DNA of 64,000 nt from Candidatus Borkfalkia ceftriaxoniphila. Lineage in GTDB: Bacteria > Bacillota > Clostridia > Christensenellales > Borkfalkiaceae. Below are positions 23,912 to 32,519 of the stretch, piece by piece. The stretch lies in assembly GCF_004134775.1 (NCBI RefSeq), contig NZ_SDOZ01000002.1:248001-312000 (forward strand), read 5' to 3'. Under the pieces are notes generated by a model that was not told the DNA's origin, ran no database searches, and saw nothing but the letters and a program-made list of their open reading frames with translations. Within the stretch, counting starts at the first letter, position 1, and each line of letters opens with the position of its first letter. The translations under genes and the position numbers were made by a program.

Positions 23912-24422
23912 ATGCAAAACGAAATCTACATCCGCGACAGCGGATTTGGAAAAAATCCGCGCGCTGTATGCGCCTTACGTACAAAAGACGGCCGATCATC
24001 CTTGGCTCGTCGCCGAATCGGGGAACGAAATTGCGGGTTACGCCTACGCCGAAAAACTGTATGCGCGCCCCGCTTATGCCCGCGCCGCCGAAACGTCCGT
24101 CTATGTGAAAGAAGACTGTCGCCGCGGGGTCGTGGGGAGAAAACTTTACGAGTCTATGGAAAATATTTTAAAACGACAATTCGTGACCAACCTCTACGCT
24201 TGCATCGCGTACAGGGAAGCCGAGGACGGCACTCTCACCCGCGCCAGCGTCGATTTTCACCGCGCGATGGGGTATCGTTTTGCGGGAAAATTCGAACGAT
24301 GCGGCTTTAAATTCGGACAGTGGTACGACGTCGTATGGATGGAAAAAATCATCGGCGAGCACGACGGGGCGCACTTTGTTCCGTTTTCAAGCCTGCGGAA
24401 TAAACGAAACACACGATATTAA
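23912..24422 (+). CDS. GNAT N-acetyltransferase (phosphinothricin-type), frameshift near the 5' end
   Basis: The ATG at 23,912 gives MQNEIYIRDS, a normal GNAT first strand, but then goes out of frame. The rest of the protein (ADLEKIRALYAPYVQKTADHPWLVAE to the end) is in another frame, with acetyl-CoA motif VYVKEDCRRGVVGRKLYESM and a C-terminal WYDVVWMEK. The two parts would join with a one-base change near 23,939. The in-frame ATG at 23,904 lies inside the -10 box and so is unlikely to be transcribed. This is a sequencing slip, a recent frameshift or programmed frameshifting. Relatives acetylate phosphinothricin or methionine sulfone. It lies 15 bases before the EndoQ-UvrD gene. Confidence 0.7.
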
Positions 24423-24437
24423 TTTCAGGAGAAAACT

Positions 24438-27400
24438 ATGTACATAGCCGATCTGCACATTCATTCCAAGTATTCGCGCGCGACGAGCAAAAACGGAGAT
24501 CTTCCCAATCTCGATCTGTGGGCGCGACGCAAGGGCATTTCGCTCGTGGGCACGGGCGATTTTACCCATCCCGCCTGGCGGGAGGAGATGGAAAACGCCC
24601 TGATCCCCGCCGAAGAGGGACTGTATCGGCTCAAAGAAAACTTGCGCCTTGCGGATTTCTGCGATTTTTCCGTTTCGCCGCGCTTTGTGATCTCGGGCGA
24701 GATCAGTTGCATTTACAAGCAGGATGGAAAAGTGCGGAAAGTACATAACGTCATCCTGCTCCCCTCGCTCGACGCCGCGGAACGGCTCGCTTTGAAATTG
24801 GAGGCGATCGGCAACATTCATTCGGACGGGCGCCCGATTTTGGGGCTTTCTTCCAAAGATCTTCTGGCGATCACGCTGGACGTCTGCCCCGACGCGGTTT
24901 TTATCCCCGCGCACATCTGGACGCCGCACTTTTCGCTGTTCGGCGCTTTTTCGGGATTCGATACGATAGAAGAATGTTTCGGCGACCTCTCCCCGCACAT
25001 CCGCGCCTTGGAAACGGGGCTTTCTTCCGACCCGCTGATGAACCGCCGCGTGGCGATGCTCGACGGCTATACCATGATATCCAATTCCGACGCGCACTCC
25101 CCCTCGAAATTAGGCAGAGAATGCAATCTGCTCGATACGGAAATCTCTTATCCCGCGCTCAAACGCGCGCTGGATACGGGCGAAGGTTTTGCGGGAACCA
25201 TCGAATTTTTTCCCGAAGAGGGAAAATATCATCTGGACGGGCACCGCAACTGCAATCTGCGATTGACGCCGCAACAAACGCGCGACTTAGGCGGACGTTG
25301 CCCGATCTGCGGCAAAAAGATCACGATCGGCGTGCTGAACCGACTGGAACAACTCGCCGTGCGCGGGGAGGACTACCTTCCCGAAAGGGCGGTCCCCTTC
25401 GAACATCTCCTTCCCCTGCCCGAAGTGATCTCCGCGTCACTGGGAATCTCCGCGGGCGGCGACAAGACCGACCGCGTATATCGCAAACTTTTGAAAGATC
25501 TGGGCACGGAGGCGGATATCCTAAGACTTCGCACTCTTTCCGATATCAAAACGTCGGGCGGCGAGCGCATTGCCGAAGGCGTCAAAAGACTGCGCGAGGG
25601 CCGCGTCATCAAGACGGCGGGTTTCGACGGCGAATACGGCAAGATCGGACTGTTCACGCCCGACGAACTGAAAAATTCCAGCGGGCAACTCTCCTTTTTG
25701 GACGAGATCCCCCTTGCAGTGACCGAATGCGAGCCGACCGTACAAAAAAACGTACGGCAGGAGCAAGAGATCCTCGACGAGGCGACAAGACCGAAATCCA
25801 TAAACGCCGAGCAGTTATCGGCAGCGACAGGCAAAGCGCGCGTCATCGCAGTCATTGCGGGCCCCGGGACAGGCAAGACCTTTACGTTGGTGGAGCGGAT
25901 CGCGCGGCTGGTGGAGCGCGGAGTCAGACCCGAAGAGATCACCGCCGTAACGTTTACGGTACGCGCCGCCGCGGAAATGCGGGAGAGGCTTTCGGCAAAA
26001 ATCAAAAGGGCCGCGGACAAAATCACCGTGGGCACGTTCCATTCTATCTGTTATTCTTATTTAAAGGACGAATACACGCTCGCCGACCGCGCTTTTTTGC
26101 TGAAAACTTCTGAAAAAGTCGTCAAGGAATTCGGCTTGAAACTCACCCCGCAGAAATTTATCAATCTTGTTTCCGCGCATAAAAACGGCAAAACCACCGA
26201 ATTCGCACAGGTGATCGCGGCGTATAATGCTTATCTTGCCGAAGCGGGCGCGCTCGACTTCGACGACCTCATCGCAAAGGCGCTCGAACGCGACTTTGCG
26301 GGAAAGCAGTTCCGCTATCTGCACGTGGACGAATTTCAGGATATCAACCCTGCCCAATACGAGTTGATACGCCGCTGGATGGGCACGAACGGCAATCTTT
26401 TCGCCATCGGCGATCCCGATCAGGCGATCTATTCTTTCCGCGGCGCGGCGTCAAACTGTTTTTCGCGTCTCTTGGGTGATTACCCCGATGCGGAGGTCGT
26501 TCGGCTCAAAGAAAACTACCGCTCCACGCCAGAAGTGCTCTCCTGCGCCATGCACGTGATCTCGCACAACGCGGGCGAACGCGCCCTTACGCCCATGCTG
26601 AGATCGGGCGCGCCCGTGCGGCTCGTCGAATGCGCGTCCGAACTGTCCGAGGGAATATTCATCGCCAAAGAAATCGCGAAGATGACGGGCGGGCTGGATA
26701 TGCTCGGCAAAGGCCGCGAGGAAAAATTGCGTTCGTTCGGAGAGATCGCCGTGCTCGCGCGCACACATCGGCAGTTAAACGCCATCGAGCGCTGTCTGCG
26801 TCACGACGATATCCCCTGCGTTTCCTCTGCAAAGACGGATTTTTTAGAGGCGCCCGAAGTGAGCGGCACGCTCGCGTTCTTCGCTTCTCTGTTATCCCCG
26901 AATGAAAAAACTTTGGCGCGCGCAGCGGAATTCGTCGGTGCGGAAAATATGGAAGCGCTTACAAATGCGTTCCTGCCCCATATCAAAGGCAGACCGCGCA
27001 AAGTGCTCGCGCTCTGGCGCGAACGGATGCACCTTTCTTCCGCCGCGTTCGAATCGCTCGTCGCCGCCGCGCACTATGCGGATATGCGCGAATTCCTCGA
27101 CGCGACGTTTTTGGGAAGAGAGGGCGACGTGCTCGTAACCGAGGGAAACGCCGCCGCGGGCGCGGTGCGATTAACGACGCTGCACGGCGCAAAGGGACTG
27201 GAATTTCCCGTCGTGTTCCTCTCGGGGCTGACAGAAAAAGCGCTGCCGCTGGAAACGGCCGAGGGAACGGATATCGAAGAAGAGCGCCGTCTCTTTTACG
27301 TAGGGCTCACGCGGGCGAGCGAAGAGCTGATCCTCACCTGCCGCGCTCCGCATTCTTTGTTCCTCCCTGAACTTCCCGCCTCCCTGAAAAAAGAACAAGC

Positions 27401-27440
27401 CGTCGAACGCCCCCAATATCAGCAACTTTCCATGTTTTAA
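24438..27440 (+). CDS. EndoQ-like PHP nuclease fused to a UvrD/Rep-type helicase
   Basis: 1,000 residues. The N-terminal 430 residues match the TIGR00375/endonuclease Q family: DLHIHSKYSRATS, GTGDFTHP, FIPAHIWTPHFSLFG, SNSDAHSP as PHP metal motifs, and a zinc site CPICGKKITIGVLNR at residues 288-302. EndoQ nicks DNA 5' to deaminated bases. A UvrD-type helicase follows from about residue 440: Walker A AGPGTGKTFT near 475, LHVDEFQDINP near 631, GDPDQAIYSFRGA, TTLHGAKGLEFPVVFLSG and FYVGLTRASEEL. The protein ends in QLSMF, a sliding-clamp-type motif. A second motif, QLSFL at 417-421, lies at the domain junction. AGGAG precedes the ATG. It probably nicks and unwinds at damaged bases. Confidence 0.9.
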   Translation: MYIADLHIHSKYSRATSKNGDLPNLDLWARRKGISLVGTGDFTHPAWREEMENALIPAEEGLYRLKENLRLADFCDFSVSPRFVISGEISCIYKQDGKVRKVHNVILLPSLDAAERLALKLEAIGNIHSDGRPILGLSSKDLLAITLDVCPDAVFIPAHIWTPHFSLFGAFSGFDTIEECFGDLSPHIRALETGLSSDPLMNRRVAMLDGYTMISNSDAHSPSKLGRECNLLDTEISYPALKRALDTGEGFAGTIEFFPEEGKYHLDGHRNCNLRLTPQQTRDLGGRCPICGKKITIGVLNRLEQLAVRGEDYLPERAVPFEHLLPLPEVISASLGISAGGDKTDRVYRKLLKDLGTEADILRLRTLSDIKTSGGERIAEGVKRLREGRVIKTAGFDGEYGKIGLFTPDELKNSSGQLSFLDEIPLAVTECEPTVQKNVRQEQEILDEATRPKSINAEQLSAATGKARVIAVIAGPGTGKTFTLVERIARLVERGVRPEEITAVTFTVRAAAEMRERLSAKIKRAADKITVGTFHSICYSYLKDEYTLADRAFLLKTSEKVVKEFGLKLTPQKFINLVSAHKNGKTTEFAQVIAAYNAYLAEAGALDFDDLIAKALERDFAGKQFRYLHVDEFQDINPAQYELIRRWMGTNGNLFAIGDPDQAIYSFRGAASNCFSRLLGDYPDAEVVRLKENYRSTPEVLSCAMHVISHNAGERALTPMLRSGAPVRLVECASELSEGIFIAKEIAKMTGGLDMLGKGREEKLRSFGEIAVLARTHRQLNAIERCLRHDDIPCVSSAKTDFLEAPEVSGTLAFFASLLSPNEKTLARAAEFVGAENMEALTNAFLPHIKGRPRKVLALWRERMHLSSAAFESLVAAAHYADMREFLDATFLGREGDVLVTEGNAAAGAVRLTTLHGAKGLEFPVVFLSGLTEKALPLETAEGTDIEEERRLFYVGLTRASEELILTCRAPHSLFLPELPASLKKEQAVERPQYQQLSMF

Positions 27441-27450
27441 TTTTGCAAAT

Positions 27451-27482
27451 AAAAAGGAACGGTATTTACCGTTCCTTTTTTT
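27451..27482. terminator. bidirectional terminator
   Basis: Stem AAAAAGGAACGGT / ACCGTTCCTTTTT with a four-base loop, between the converging helicase and LysRS genes. Confidence 0.85.
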
Positions 27483-29503
27483 TAATGCACGTCGGAGCCT
27501 ATTTCGGCGCCTTCGGCGGTGAGAACTTTACTCGTACCGTCCTCATTGACGGCGGCGAGCAGCATGCCTTCCGACATTTCGTTCGCGAATTTATGCGGGG
27601 CGAGGTTGACGAGCACGACGATCTGCCTGCCGACGAGTTCGTCGGGCGTGTAATCGTCTGCGAGCGAAGACACGATGGTCCGCTCGCCCATGCCGTCGTG
27701 CACGACGATCTTATACAACTTGTTCGCCTTGCGCATCGCCTTGCAGGAAAGCACCTTGCACACGCGCAGATCGAGTTTCGCAAAGTCGTCCAATTGGATC
27801 TGCGGCTTGACGGGCGAAGGCGCCTGCACGTATTTCTCTTCGACAGACTCGCACTTTTCTTCTTCGGCAACCACCTCTTCCGCCGCGTCGGGATCTTCCG
27901 ATTCGGGCAGGGAAAAGTCGAACAGTTTCAGATAGCGCTGCGCCTCTACCGCAAACAGATACAGATACAGGCGCGGACCCTTATCGCGGGAGATCATCAG
28001 ATTGTACACGTGCCTGAAAAACGCGCTTTGCAGGCCTTTGAGCCTGTCCATATCCTCCGCCGCGTCGGGGAATACACGCTTGGGAATAGCGTACAATTCG
28101 TCGCGCACGGAATCGAGCGTATAGCCGCCCTTTGAAAGGTAATCGTGCAGCATCTTGATCTCCGCGCGCTCGCTCTCGTCGAGATCGCGGTAATACTTCC
28201 AGTTGCGCTTGGAATTGATGATGTATTCGTTTTCGGGCGCGCACGTTTTCAGCCAGAATCTGGCGATGGCGAAACGCTCCGCGAATTCCTCTTTTTTATA
28301 CGGCGTGCCGATTTTGGTAAAGAGCGCCTCCATCAGGTCGGGATTGAAGTCCACCACGCTGCCGAGTTCTACGAGTTGCGTCATGGGAACGGTATCGATC
28401 TTGCGGCCCGCCACTTCGCAGTTTTCCATGATGCGGGCGACGGTTTCATTCGCGGTGCCGTTCTTGTACGCCGTATAGCACTTATCGAACTCGAAATACT
28501 GGCGCAATATTTCATCGCTCAGACAGAAATCGAAGGCTTTGAGGGGTTCGGTCTTGGAATACAGCCACAAAATGACTTCGGGCTGATAAAGTTTCAAAAG
28601 AAATTCGGGCGTCATGTTGAGGCCGCTGGACCCCGACATTTTGCCGACGTTGATATTGCCCTTGATACCAATGAATTCGTATCCCTGAAAGAGAGGCGCG
28701 CGGTAGCCGAAGATCCCCTTGGAAACATCCTTTGCGGTGTCGTAGGAACCGTTTTTCGAGGCGTGATCCTTGCCGCCCGGCTCGAAATCCACGCCCTCGT
28801 GCATCCAGCGCATGGGCCAGTCTACCTTCCAGGGCAGTTTGCAGTTGAAATCCTTGGTAAAGTCGAAATCGCCCTCATAGCCGCACTCGCAAGTAAAATG
28901 CGCCTTGGTGCAGTCCTCGGACAAGGAAACGACTTTGGTGGTATCCCTGCCGCAATGGGGGCAATAGATATTGACGGGATAATAATTTTCCTTTTCCTCT
29001 TCGGTGGAGTCCTGCGTGCGGTGCTTGTCCAGAACGGAGAATATCTCCTTGCGGTGACGCAGGGCAAACACGATCTGCTCCGCGTACTTGCCGCCGCGGT
29101 ATTCGTCCGCCTGCGAGCGGAAACACATTTCGATGCCGAAAGCTTTGAAAGAGTTTAAAAACTCTTTCTGGAAATGCTCCGCGTAATTTTTTTCAACGCC
29201 GAAGGGGTCGGGAATATCCACGTAGGGCATGCCGATGTATTTGTCGTAGGCGTTTTTCCCCACGACCGCCGCCACGTTGGCGGGCACTTTGCGGAACCTG
29301 TCGAAGTTATCCCAGGAAAAGAGAAGTTTGGCTTTGCGCCCTTTCTTTTGCAGCGCGCGCACCACGAAATAACTCGTGGCGATATCTCTGAAATTTCCGA
29401 TATGAATGGAACCCGAGGGCGAAATGCCCGCCGCGCAGACGTACTCCTCCTTTTCGGGATTCCGTTTGATGATCTCTTCCGCAATTTTATCTGCCCAATA
29501 CAT
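27482..29503 (-). CDS. lysS: class I lysyl-tRNA synthetase with C-terminal tRNA-binding domain
   Basis: 673 residues. The class I signatures are GSIHIGN at residues 31-37 and KMSGSSG near 290, with a zinc ribbon (CPHCGRDTTK, CECGYEGDF) in between. These place it in the archaeal-type class I LysRS group, not the class II enzyme usual in bacteria. Helical anticodon-binding domains follow. An acidic linker (EEVVAEEEKCESVEEK) joins a C-terminal EMAP/Trbp111-like OB domain of about 110 residues (DDFAKLDLRVCKVLSCKAMRKANKLYKI), usually found on MetRS. Archaeal class I LysRS is near 500-530 residues, so this is an extended form. AAGGAG precedes the ATG, and a TTGCCC-17-TATAAT promoter overlaps the end of the upstream gene. 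Confidence 0.92.
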   Translation of the reverse strand: MYWADKIAEEIIKRNPEKEEYVCAAGISPSGSIHIGNFRDIATSYFVVRALQKKGRKAKLLFSWDNFDRFRKVPANVAAVVGKNAYDKYIGMPYVDIPDPFGVEKNYAEHFQKEFLNSFKAFGIEMCFRSQADEYRGGKYAEQIVFALRHRKEIFSVLDKHRTQDSTEEEKENYYPVNIYCPHCGRDTTKVVSLSEDCTKAHFTCECGYEGDFDFTKDFNCKLPWKVDWPMRWMHEGVDFEPGGKDHASKNGSYDTAKDVSKGIFGYRAPLFQGYEFIGIKGNINVGKMSGSSGLNMTPEFLLKLYQPEVILWLYSKTEPLKAFDFCLSDEILRQYFEFDKCYTAYKNGTANETVARIMENCEVAGRKIDTVPMTQLVELGSVVDFNPDLMEALFTKIGTPYKKEEFAERFAIARFWLKTCAPENEYIINSKRNWKYYRDLDESERAEIKMLHDYLSKGGYTLDSVRDELYAIPKRVFPDAAEDMDRLKGLQSAFFRHVYNLMISRDKGPRLYLYLFAVEAQRYLKLFDFSLPESEDPDAAEEVVAEEEKCESVEEKYVQAPSPVKPQIQLDDFAKLDLRVCKVLSCKAMRKANKLYKIVVHDGMGERTIVSSLADDYTPDELVGRQIVVLVNLAPHKFANEMSEGMLLAAVNEDGTSKVLTAEGAEIGSDVH

Positions 29504-29538
29504 TGTAAAGCTCCTTGTCTCACGATAATATTGAGCCT

Positions 29539-29567
29539 ATTATATCATTTTTGGAGCATTCGGGCAA
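29539..29567 (-). promoter_or_regulatory. promoter of the class I LysRS gene
   Basis: TTGCCC, 17-base spacer, TATAAT on the minus strand; it overlaps the last codons of the upstream rluA-like gene. Confidence 0.5.
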
Positions 29568-30391
29568 CTGTTTTTCAATTCCGGCACGAACCGCGAGGAA
29601 AAACTTTGCCCGTTTAAATAGGCGAGCGCCCCTTTCGTTTGCAGCCGCAAAGTCTTAGCCACCAACAGTTGGCGCTTCACCCCGTATTTTTTGTTGCGCG
29701 CCTCGTCGCCGTACTTTTCATCCCCCGCGACGGGGTGCCCGATAAACGCCATGTGCGCACGTATCTGATGCGTCTTTCCGCTGTGCAGGACGATCTCCAC
29801 CATGGAAAGTTCGCCGTCGCCGTTTAAAACGCGGTATTCCGTTTCGATCTTTTCCGCCCCCTCCCTCGGTTTGGAATAGACGCGCACGCGCGCCGCCTTT
29901 TCGTCTTTGACCAGATAGCCGCAAAGCATATCTACACCCTTTGCAAACTTGCCGAAACACAGCGCGAGATAAATTTTCTGCACGCGCCGCTCGCGGAACG
30001 CCCGCAAAAGTTCGGCTTCCGCCCGCTTGTTTTTGGCGAATATCATCAGCCCCGCCGTGTTTCTGTCCAGCCTGTGGATAAAATACGTTTCGCCCTTTTG
30101 CGACAGCGCAAAGTACAGCGCCTCGGAATTGACGCCCGCGTATTTGTCCGCAACGAGCACGTTTTCGTCCTCGTAAACGGTTTCATACGCGGGAACGGAT
30201 TCTTCGCGCAGGGTAGTATAATAAACGACTTCGTCGCCCTCTCTGAGCAAAATATTTTCGCCCGTTTTCTTTCCGTTGACGCGGATATCCCGCGCGCGGA
30301 GCAGCCGCGGGAAAGCGAACGAGCCCTGCGGATAGACGTTATCCGTGAAGGTTTTCAGAGTTTGTTTTTCGTTTACCGTGAATTTTTTCAA
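29540..30391 (-). CDS. RluA-family 23S rRNA/tRNA pseudouridine synthase with S4 domain
   Basis: 283 residues from a TTG after AGAGGA. An S4-like RNA-binding N-terminus (FPRLLRARDIRVNGKKTGENILLREGDEV) precedes the catalytic domain with HRLDRNTAGLMIFAK, whose Asp attacks uridine C6. Later motifs are LHSGKTHQIRAHMAFIGHPVAGDEKYG. The size fits RluC/RluD-type enzymes; the target uridine is not clear. The start overlaps the end of feoB by 53 bases. The second RluA-type gene in the window (34,804) lacks the S4 domain, so the two should have different targets. Confidence 0.88.
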   Translation of the reverse strand: MKKFTVNEKQTLKTFTDNVYPQGSFAFPRLLRARDIRVNGKKTGENILLREGDEVVYYTTLREESVPAYETVYEDENVLVADKYAGVNSEALYFALSQKGETYFIHRLDRNTAGLMIFAKNKRAEAELLRAFRERRVQKIYLALCFGKFAKGVDMLCGYLVKDEKAARVRVYSKPREGAEKIETEYRVLNGDGELSMVEIVLHSGKTHQIRAHMAFIGHPVAGDEKYGDEARNKKYGVKRQLLVAKTLRLQTKGALAYLNGQSFSSRFVPELKNSCPNAPKMI

Positions 30392-32201
30392 GTTTCTTCC
30401 TCTTTTTCCCGCGCTTTTTGCGTCCCGTAAAAAACAGGACTGCTACCGCGACGACGGGAACGAGCCACACGGCAAAGGTGCCGTAGGCGAGCATAAAATA
30501 GGTGAGATAGGCCGCCAGAAAGGCGATGCCCGTCTGTGCGAGCGCGTATTTGATAGCGGCCCTCTTTCCGAATTCGCGCGCCGTGGCGGCGATCGCGGAC
30601 ACGCAGGGCGAACAGGTCATGATAAACACGATGAACGCCAGCGCCGCCGCAGGCGTCATAGCGGCGGAAAGATCCGTACCGTAGAACATGCCGAGCATGC
30701 CCGCCACGCTCTCTTTGGCGACAAGCCCCGAAACGGCGGAGAGCGCCACGCGCCAATCGAAGATACCCATGGGATAAAATAAAAATTTCAGCCCCTCGCA
30801 CAGATAGCGCAGTATACACGTTTCGCTACCCTGCCCCACGAAATGAAAGGTGAAGTCGAACGAGAGCAAAAACCACATGACGATGAGAAAGGCGGTGACG
30901 ACGGTCGCTATTTTCATTATAAACTGTTTTACGTAAAATAGCAACGATTTCAAAAGCAGGGAAAGACGGGGCGGCTGCAAGTGCGGGATCTCCAGCACGA
31001 ATTCGGTTTCGCCGCCGTAAATTTTCTTTAACAGCAGCGCGGCGAACAGCGAAAAGAGCACGCCCGCAAAGTAGATGGCGCACAGCGCGCGGAATTTGTG
31101 CGTAAAAAAGGCGGAGATCAGCGTCAGATAGACGGGCATTTTCGCGCTGCAAGAGATGTACGGCAAAATGAGCACTGTGCGTTTTTGTATCTTTTTGTCT
31201 TCCAGCCCGCGCGTCGTCAAAATCGCCGCGGCGCTGCAACCGAACCCCATCAGTATGGAGAATGCCGCCCTGCCCGAAAGCCCTACTTTGGAAAAAATGC
31301 CGTCGGTCATGAATGCGAGCGACGCCAAATAGCCGCTCTCTTCCAAAACGATGAGCGCCGCCTGCACGATGACGATCTGCGGTACGAAAGATAAAAGCAT
31401 CGCCGCGCCGCCGAACAGCGCGTCCTTAACGAGCGACAGGATCGCGGGATGCGCGCCGACGCGCTCTAAGAGCGAAACCGCGCCGCCGCCCAGCACGTCG
31501 CCGATCAAATATTCCGTCTTGTCCTTTAAAAATACGCCAGGCATATGATTTCCGAACGCCAGAAAAAACACGCTCAGCATGATGAGCGCGAATAAAGCGT
31601 ATGCGGTGACGGGATTATACAGGACGAAATCGGCGATGCCGCTCTTTTCGCTGCCCGCCGAATACACGCCTTCCAACGCCTCTTCTTCGCGCACGGGCGA
31701 AAAGGCGGGCGTTTCTTTGCCGCAAGTTTCGGCGATCTTCTGCTGCAAGCGGCGGATGTCCCGTTTGGAGCGCGCGTCCGCCGTAACGACGGGAATACCC
31801 AGGCGCGCGGACAATTTTTCCGCGTCGAGATAGCCGCCGCGCTTTTTTAAAAGGTCTGCCATGGTGACGACGAGTATCGTCTTTTTGCCGCGCGCCGCAA
31901 TTTCCAGAGGGAGTTTTATTGAGCGCGTAAGCGTCACCGCGTCGGCGACCGCCACCACGAGGTCGTATTCCTCTTCTTCGATGGCGCGCTTGCTGACGCG
32001 CTCTTCGAGCGAATGCGTCAAAAGCGAATAGATGCCGGGAAGGTCGCACACCGTCGCCTCCTGTCCCGCGATGCGCGTCTTTTTGCAGCGCTCGCCCACC
32101 GTCACGCCGTGCCAGTTGCCCGTCTTCGCGTTGGAGCGCGTGAGCGCGTTGAAGAGCGTCGTCTTGCCGCAGTTGGGATTTCCCGCTAAAATGATGCGCA
32201 T
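30339..32201 (-). CDS. feoB: FeoB ferrous iron transporter
   Basis: 620 residues. The N-terminal G domain has GNPNCGKTTLF (G1), DLPGIYSL (G3) and TMAD where G4 is normally NxxD, which could lower guanine specificity. The membrane part has two Gate regions, including GFGCSAAAILTTRGLEDKKIQKRTVLILPYISCSAKMP and the later SGLVAKESVAGMLG, typical of FeoB. The length is shorter than the usual 700-770 residues, with a reduced linker after the G domain. The C-terminus is lysine-rich. Start and stop of feoA/feoB overlap as TAATG. It imports Fe2+ across the cytoplasmic membrane. Confidence 0.93.
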   Translation of the reverse strand: MRIILAGNPNCGKTTLFNALTRSNAKTGNWHGVTVGERCKKTRIAGQEATVCDLPGIYSLLTHSLEERVSKRAIEEEEYDLVVAVADAVTLTRSIKLPLEIAARGKKTILVVTMADLLKKRGGYLDAEKLSARLGIPVVTADARSKRDIRRLQQKIAETCGKETPAFSPVREEEALEGVYSAGSEKSGIADFVLYNPVTAYALFALIMLSVFFLAFGNHMPGVFLKDKTEYLIGDVLGGGAVSLLERVGAHPAILSLVKDALFGGAAMLLSFVPQIVIVQAALIVLEESGYLASLAFMTDGIFSKVGLSGRAAFSILMGFGCSAAAILTTRGLEDKKIQKRTVLILPYISCSAKMPVYLTLISAFFTHKFRALCAIYFAGVLFSLFAALLLKKIYGGETEFVLEIPHLQPPRLSLLLKSLLFYVKQFIMKIATVVTAFLIVMWFLLSFDFTFHFVGQGSETCILRYLCEGLKFLFYPMGIFDWRVALSAVSGLVAKESVAGMLGMFYGTDLSAAMTPAAALAFIVFIMTCSPCVSAIAATAREFGKRAAIKYALAQTGIAFLAAYLTYFMLAYGTFAVWLVPVVAVAVLFFTGRKKRGKKRKKLEKIHGKRKTNSENLHG

Positions 32202-32434
32202 TACTTTTGTTCCTCCCGCTCGACAAAGATATTTCGTGCGATGCTCTTGCCCACCGCGAGGCGGATACTGCCAGCGGACAGAAGATACCCCGCGCCGAAC
32301 GGCGCTACCTTGACGAGACGCACGCCCGCGCCAGCATATACGTTGAGCATTTTCAGCCGTTCGCGAAGGTCGGCGGAAAGTTCCAGCCCCAGAACTTTTG
32401 CCTCTTCGCCCTTTTTCAGATCAGTCACGTTCAT
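32201..32434 (-). CDS. feoA: FeoA accessory protein
   Basis: 77 residues with the SH3-like FeoA fold: MNVTDLKKGEEAKVLGLE, LRERLKMLNVYAGAGVRLVKVAPFG, and IRLAVGKSIARNIFVE. It is needed for FeoB function and overlaps feoB by one base. No ribosome site is apparent; a TAAGAT box lies six bases before the ATG, so this may be another leaderless start, but the -35 region is poor. Confidence 0.9.
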   Translation of the reverse strand: MNVTDLKKGEEAKVLGLELSADLRERLKMLNVYAGAGVRLVKVAPFGAGYLLSAGSIRLAVGKSIARNIFVEREEQK

Positions 32435-32468
32435 GCTACTATCTTATGAACGCGCCCCGCCGAACAGA

Positions 32469-32507
32469 ACAAAAAAAGCCCGACGAAATTTCTTTCGTCG
32501 GGCTTTA
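32469..32507 (-). terminator. terminator after the large surface-protein gene
   Basis: Stem AAGCCCGACGAAA / TTTCGTCGGGCTT with T-run on the minus strand, just past the stop at 32,520. Confidence 0.8.
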
Positions 32508-32519
32508 TAAGCAAGATCA

